A DNA stretch of 8,773 nucleotides from Firmicutes bacterium CAG:170. GTDB lineage: Bacteria > Bacillota > Clostridia > Oscillospirales > Oscillospiraceae. Location: assembly GCA_000436735.1 (NCBI GenBank), contig FR887126.1:1-8773 (forward strand), given 5' to 3'. This document shows positions 5,577-8,773 of this stretch, in pieces; the stretch's first letter is position 1; every line of letters starts with the position of its first letter. The translations under genes were made by a program, and so were the position numbers. The notes beneath the pieces are model-generated. The model was not told the DNA's origin and searched no databases. It saw nothing but the letters and a program-made list of their open reading frames with translations.

Positions 5577-8486
5577 TTACTTGGTCAGGTAGCGGTACAG
5601 CATGACCGCGACCTCCGCACGGGTGCCCTTACCGGCCGGATCCAGCGTGGTAGCGGACTTGCCGGTGATGATGCCTTCCTTGACGGCCCATGCCATGGCC
5701 GTCTCGGCGTAAGAGCTGACCTTGCTTCTGTCGGAGTAGCCGCTCAGAGTGCCGGTCGTTCTGGGCTTACCGGCGTAGCGATACAGGATCGCCGCGATCT
5801 GCTCACGGGTGACCGCGCCGTTCGGGTTGAAGGTGGACTTGGAGGTGCCGGTGACGATGTCATTCTTATAAGCCCACAGAACGGCGTCGTAGTAATAGCT
5901 GTTCTTGTCCACATCCTTGAACGGGTTGGAGACGTTGACGGACGGCTTGCCCTCGATACGGTACAGGATCGTAACGAGCATACCGCGGGTCATGGTCTGG
6001 CTCGGGCTGAAGCTCTTGTTGGCAGTGCCGTTGACCAGAGAGTTGTAGGACATGAAGTCGATCGCGTTTGCGGACCACTTGCCGGTGTTGCTCTCGGTAA
6101 CGTCATTGAAGTAGTTGGACTTCGTCTGCTGAACAATGTTGAAGGACAGGGAGCCGCTTTCGATCTTGCTCTTGCCGTCATAGATGGTGTAGGTGACCTT
6201 TGCGGTCTGCGCACCGGCTGCCGGTACAAAGTAGACGTCGGACAGGGCCAGATCGTTTCTGCCGGCGCTGAAGAAGAAGCTCAGCTTGTTGGTGACTTCC
6301 TTCGCGGAGGCAATGGTGTCATAGGCGTAGTACAGTCTGCCGTTGGTCACATCGCCAAAGACCACATAGTAGTTGGCCAGCTGGCTGTTGGTGACGTTCT
6401 CGGGAGCCATGGCCTTGACCAGATCGCCCTTGAAGCTGGTGCCGATGGAGTAGATGGAGGAGACCTTACCGTCGTTGACGGTGATGGCTACGTTGCCCTC
6501 GACCTGAGCGCTCGTGCCGTTGGACTTGGTGCCGTAGGCAACAAACGGGATGTTGATGGTGTACTTGCTGGTTCTGGAGCCTGCCGTAAAGACGATGGTG
6601 TCCAGATCATACTGACGGGAGGTCGCGTTGTAGCAGTACTCGGTGCGGCTGTCGACCGTATCCGCGTTTCTGTCGCTGCTCTCGTACAGATAGCCGTAGG
6701 TTCTGGTGTTCAGGTTCTTGTCATAGCTCGTGTCGAACTTGACATAGCTCAGCGTGCCGCGGTTGTAGGCTTCGCTGAAGAACTTCTGGAAGTCGTCCTC
6801 GTCGAAGCGGACACTCTGACCGGCTGCGACATCGTATTCAATGTCCGCGCTGGCGCCCTGGATAACGACCTTGCCGGTGGCGATGACGCCGCCGTTGGCG
6901 TCATAAGCAGTGTAGGTAACGTACGGAGTGCTGGAAGAGGTCGTCGGAACAAAGTAGACGCCTTCCAGAGCATACTGCCGGAGCGCGGTCGAAGGCGTGT
7001 AGTAGCACTTCGTGCCGGAGGGCAGCAGCGTAGTGGTGCCGGCAGCATACAGTGCGCCGCCGTAAGGCGTGTTGAACACGACATAGGAAAGCGTCTTGCC
7101 GCCGGTGTAGTAGATGTAGTCGTTGAACTTCATCTGCGTGCCGCCGGTAACGGCGCTGACAGCGTTCGCAAACGGATCCTTCGTGAAGGCCGCGCTGGCG
7201 CCGTTGAGCGCGAAGGTGATGTCAGAGGCAGCGCCCGGAACAACGCGGATATCCAGCGTACCGGCACAGGTGGTGTCCTTGATCGTCGCGGTGACCTTGA
7301 CGGTCATACCGGCGGTGTTGTTGACGGCGTTCGTCGTCAGGGTCGCGGTGTTGTTCGCCAGAGACGCAGCGATCGTTGCGTAATAGGCGGAAGCGTCCGT
7401 GGACCACACGAGGGTGTTGTAGTTCAGAGCCTGCTTGTAGTCGCCCTTCGCCTCGTCGAATTCCTGAACGGTCGCGGTAATGACGGGGTTCGTGCCGACG
7501 GTGACGCTGGTGTTCAGCGGCGTAATAGACGTGGTGGTCAGCGTGACCTTATAGGCGTCGCAGACCTCAACGGTGACCGGCGTCGTGCTGACGGAAGCGG
7601 CCTTCAGCTGCGTGTCGGGGTCGGTGACATTCATGGTGCAGTAGTAGGTAGTCTTGCCTGCCGTCGCCGTGTCCGTGATGGTCAGGACAGAGCTGGTAGC
7701 GCCGGCGATGGGCACATAGGAGCCGATACCATTGGACTTATACCACTGATAGGTGATGGCGGAGGTCAGGTTCTTGTCGCCTGCCGCAGCGGTAGCGACG
7801 ACCTGAAGCGTCTTGTTGGTCGCACCCTTCTTGATCTTCATGTCCTGCGGGACGGGCTGACCGATGGTGATGACCGGGGTATTGCCGACCACGATGGTGG
7901 CGGTGACGGCATTGCCGGTCAGGGTGTACTTGGCCTCGTCCTCAGCACTCAGGGATGCAATACCATTGATCACATAGGTACCAGCAACGTTCTTGTTGTA
8001 CGCAAGCACGTCTGCTTCGTTCCATGCGATGTTGCAGGTCGCGGCGTTGGCGCCCTCGCCCTTTGCCTGCATGGTCGCAGGAAGCTGGGGCAGGTCAGTG
8101 CCGATGGCAACTGCGGGAACCGTGTAATTCGGGTTCTCGATGGTCAGGCTGGCCTTGGCAACCGTGACAGCGCAGGTCGCAGTCTTGGTGTTGTCAGCCG
8201 CGCTGGTAACCGTGATGGTCGCGGAGCCTGCACCGACAGCGGTGACAGCGCCGTTCGAAACGGTCACAACATTGGTATCATTGGATTCCCATGTGAGCGT
8301 CTTGTCGTGTGCATCGTCCGGAGCGACCGTCGCGACGAGCGTCGCGGTATCGCCGGGCTTCAAATTCAGGCTGTTCTGGTTCAGCGTGACTCCGCTTACG
8401 GGTGCAGCCAGCGCAGCCGGGATCATTGCGCAGACCATTGCCACGACCAGAAGGGCGCAGACAATTCTGCTCATACTCTTTTTCAT
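5577..8486 (-). CDS. Secreted SLH-domain surface protein with Ig-like domains and a three-copy repeat
   Basis: A 969-residue exported wall protein. Residues 1-27 form a Sec signal peptide (MKKSMSR, hydrophobic core, cleavage near ALA-AP). Residues about 30-110 are a Big_2-type Ig-like domain (LKPGDTATLVATVAP…LTWESND…VTAVGAGSATITVT). Residues 113-201, 203-308 and 312-416 look like further Ig-like beta-sandwich domains. Residues about 428-787 hold three copies of a repeat described separately. Residues 790-848, 853-907 and 913-969 are SLH motifs (TRGM, TREQ and TRAE cores), which in Firmicutes bind pyruvylated secondary cell-wall polysaccharide and hold proteins non-covalently on the surface. 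There is no LPXTG motif or enzymatic domain, so the role is likely structural or adhesive; ligand unknown. The start is fixed by AGAGAGGT (8502-8495) 8 bases upstream. Its codons include no TTA, CTA or TCA, suggesting strong codon selection and high expression. Confidence 0.93.
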   Translation of the reverse strand: MKKSMSRIVCALLVVAMVCAMIPAALAAPVSGVTLNQNSLNLKPGDTATLVATVAPDDAHDKTLTWESNDTNVVTVSNGAVTAVGAGSATITVTSAADNTKTATCAVTVAKASLTIENPNYTVPAVAIGTDLPQLPATMQAKGEGANAATCNIAWNEADVLAYNKNVAGTYVINGIASLSAEDEAKYTLTGNAVTATIVVGNTPVITIGQPVPQDMKIKKGATNKTLQVVATAAAGDKNLTSAITYQWYKSNGIGSYVPIAGATSSVLTITDTATAGKTTYYCTMNVTDPDTQLKAASVSTTPVTVEVCDAYKVTLTTTSITPLNTSVTVGTNPVITATVQEFDEAKGDYKQALNYNTLVWSTDASAYYATIAASLANNTATLTTNAVNNTAGMTVKVTATIKDTTCAGTLDIRVVPGAASDITFALNGASAAFTKDPFANAVSAVTGGTQMKFNDYIYYTGGKTLSYVVFNTPYGGALYAAGTTTLLPSGTKCYYTPSTALRQYALEGVYFVPTTSSSTPYVTYTAYDANGGVIATGKVVIQGASADIEYDVAAGQSVRFDEDDFQKFFSEAYNRGTLSYVKFDTSYDKNLNTRTYGYLYESSDRNADTVDSRTEYCYNATSRQYDLDTIVFTAGSRTSKYTINIPFVAYGTKSNGTSAQVEGNVAITVNDGKVSSIYSIGTSFKGDLVKAMAPENVTNSQLANYYVVFGDVTNGRLYYAYDTIASAKEVTNKLSFFFSAGRNDLALSDVYFVPAAGAQTAKVTYTIYDGKSKIESGSLSFNIVQQTKSNYFNDVTESNTGKWSANAIDFMSYNSLVNGTANKSFSPSQTMTRGMLVTILYRIEGKPSVNVSNPFKDVDKNSYYYDAVLWAYKNDIVTGTSKSTFNPNGAVTREQIAAILYRYAGKPRTTGTLSGYSDRSKVSSYAETAMAWAVKEGIITGKSATTLDPAGKGTRAEVAVMLYRYLTK
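6126..7205 (-). repeat. Three tandem ~115-128-residue domains inside the surface protein
   Basis: Protein residues about 428-545, 546-673 and 674-787 follow the same plan. Each has a start near an acidic or polar helix, then LSYVVFNTPYGGALY / LSYVKFDTSYDKN…GYLY / NYYVVFGDVTNGRLYY. These are followed by a Tyr-containing strand, then YALEGVYFVP / YDLDTIVFTA / LALSDVYFVP, and finally YVTYTAYDANGGVIATG / IPFVAYGTKSNGTSA / KVTYTIYDGKSKIESG. The copies are divergent at residue level, so this is an old domain duplication. Similar units occur, from general knowledge, in large surface proteins of Clostridia. Confidence 0.75.
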
Positions 8487-8494
8487 TGTGATGT

Positions 8495-8502
8495 ACCTCT
8501 CT
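8495..8502 (-). promoter_or_regulatory. Ribosome binding site of the surface-protein gene
   Basis: On the minus strand, AGAGAGGT precedes ATG (8486-8484) by 8 bases. It supports the start that gives a proper Sec signal peptide. Confidence 0.75.
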
Positions 8503-8548
8503 TCCTTGTTATGTTTGAAGTGTTTCTTTACCCAATTTGCTCATGTTA

Positions 8549-8576
8549 AGTGTATCATAATTCCGTAAAATTTCAA
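8549..8576 (-). promoter_or_regulatory. Sigma-A-type promoter of the surface-protein gene
   Basis: On the minus strand, TTGAAA (-35, 8576-8571) is separated by 16 bases from TACACT (-10, 8554-8549), which carries a TGn extension (TGATACACT). The expected transcript start is near 8542, giving a leader of about 55 bases. Confidence 0.65.
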
Positions 8577-8581
8577 TCACC

Positions 8582-8599
8582 TTAAGGAAACTTTAAGGA
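8582..8599 (-). promoter_or_regulatory. Direct repeats with 11-bp period just upstream of the -35
   Basis: TTAAGGA occurs at 8582-8588 and 8593-8599 (TCCTTAA twice on the minus strand), exactly 11 bp apart, ending 6 bases before the -35 of the surface-protein promoter. Spacing of one helical turn directly upstream of a -35 is typical of response-regulator sites of the OmpR/PhoP family; the regulator itself is inferred. Confidence 0.4.
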
Positions 8600-8637
8600 G
8601 TTCCCATGGTTTTTCGGCATCAGTCCCACATTTTGTT

Positions 8638-8660
8638 GTCAAATTTTGTTTGACGTCAAA
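8638..8660. promoter_or_regulatory. Palindromic operator-like site with three GTCAAA half-sites
   Basis: TTTGACGTCAAA (8649-8660) is a perfect 12-bp palindrome. A third half-site, GTCAAA, lies at 8638-8643, forming a second inverted repeat with a 5-base gap. It is about 65-90 bases upstream of the surface-protein -35 and could bind a dimeric regulator of that gene or of one beyond the right edge. The binding protein is not identifiable from sequence. Confidence 0.4.
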
Positions 8661-8725
8661 ATATGGTGCTGCGTCCGCAAGAATTACAATATGATTACAC
8701 ACTTTTCTTTTTGGAAACGTTTTGT

Positions 8726-8773
8726 TTAATCGCCGTTTCTGTTTTGTTTCTCTTTTTCAGGCTCCTGCGGCTC
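8726..8773 (-). CDS. Possible C-terminal tail of a minus-strand gene entering from the right (partial)
   Basis: From the window edge the minus strand reads 15 residues, EPQEPEKEKQNRNGD, then TAA (8728-8726). A charged, Pro/Glu/Lys-rich ending is plausible for a real C-terminus, but 15 codons are too few to judge, and no terminator hairpin follows. The remaining stretch, 8661-8725, is AT-rich and shows no other gene. Confidence 0.22.
   Translation of the reverse strand, partial: EPQEPEKEKQNRNGD

Noticed and set aside
5502..8549. 1015-residue open frame on the plus strand, longer than the gene opposite it
   Set aside because: It is the exact in-register antisense of the surface-protein gene. 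It stays open because the sense gene lacks TTA, CTA and TCA codons, its translation resembles no family, and it has no convincing RBS; the minus strand has a signal peptide, Ig-like domains and SLH motifs.
8140..8568. 142-residue plus-strand open frame
   Set aside because: It is antisense to the signal peptide and first Ig-like domains, and its hydrophobic stretches are mirror effects of those codons.
8637..8642. Consensus TTGACA on the minus strand as a second -35
   Set aside because: No acceptable -10 occurs 15-19 bases downstream; it is better explained as part of the palindromic half-sites.

Overview
The window looks like a chromosomal segment of a strictly anaerobic, fairly GC-rich Clostridia bacterium, probably Oscillospiraceae-like. 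This is an inference from an M3-type [FeFe] hydrogenase, an SLH-anchored surface protein of Gram-positive type, strong AGGAGG-type ribosome binding sites and an IS66-type element of the sort common in gut Firmicutes. No rRNA, tRNA or CRISPR array was seen.

Layout. (1) 2-1995, plus strand: the 3' end of a GltD-like FAD/NAD(P) oxidoreductase gene, overlapping by 7 bases a complete group A [FeFe] hydrogenase gene. The pair probably exchanges electrons between a pyridine nucleotide and protons/H2, and is closed by a strong hairpin terminator at 2033-2066. (2) 2065-2160, minus strand: a possible leftover 3' tail of a gene that once converged on the hydrogenase. (3) 2171-3961: a patchwork of mobile DNA. 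It starts with an IS66-like left end, followed by one open frame that joins a degraded zinc-finger segment, a short IS66 transposase core and part of a phage/ICE-type polyvalent protein. That protein then continues in another frame after an A8 run. The whole stretch is probably decayed. (4) 4108-5475, plus strand: a stand-alone, intact dihydrolipoyl dehydrogenase. (5) 5513-5551: a hairpin terminator shared by two convergent genes. (6) 5577-8486, minus strand: a 969-residue secreted surface protein with a signal peptide, four Ig-like domains, three copies of an approximately 120-residue beta-rich repeat and three C-terminal SLH motifs. (7) 8487-8773: its leader, a good promoter and two sets of operator-like repeats, with a possible gene tail at the right edge.

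The hydrogenase pair belongs to fermentative redox metabolism. The lipoamide dehydrogenase and the surface protein are single-gene units with no visible functional link to it. The most unusual parts are the GltD-linked hydrogenase, the in-frame mobile-element chimera, the three-copy surface domain and the regulatory repeats upstream of the surface protein.
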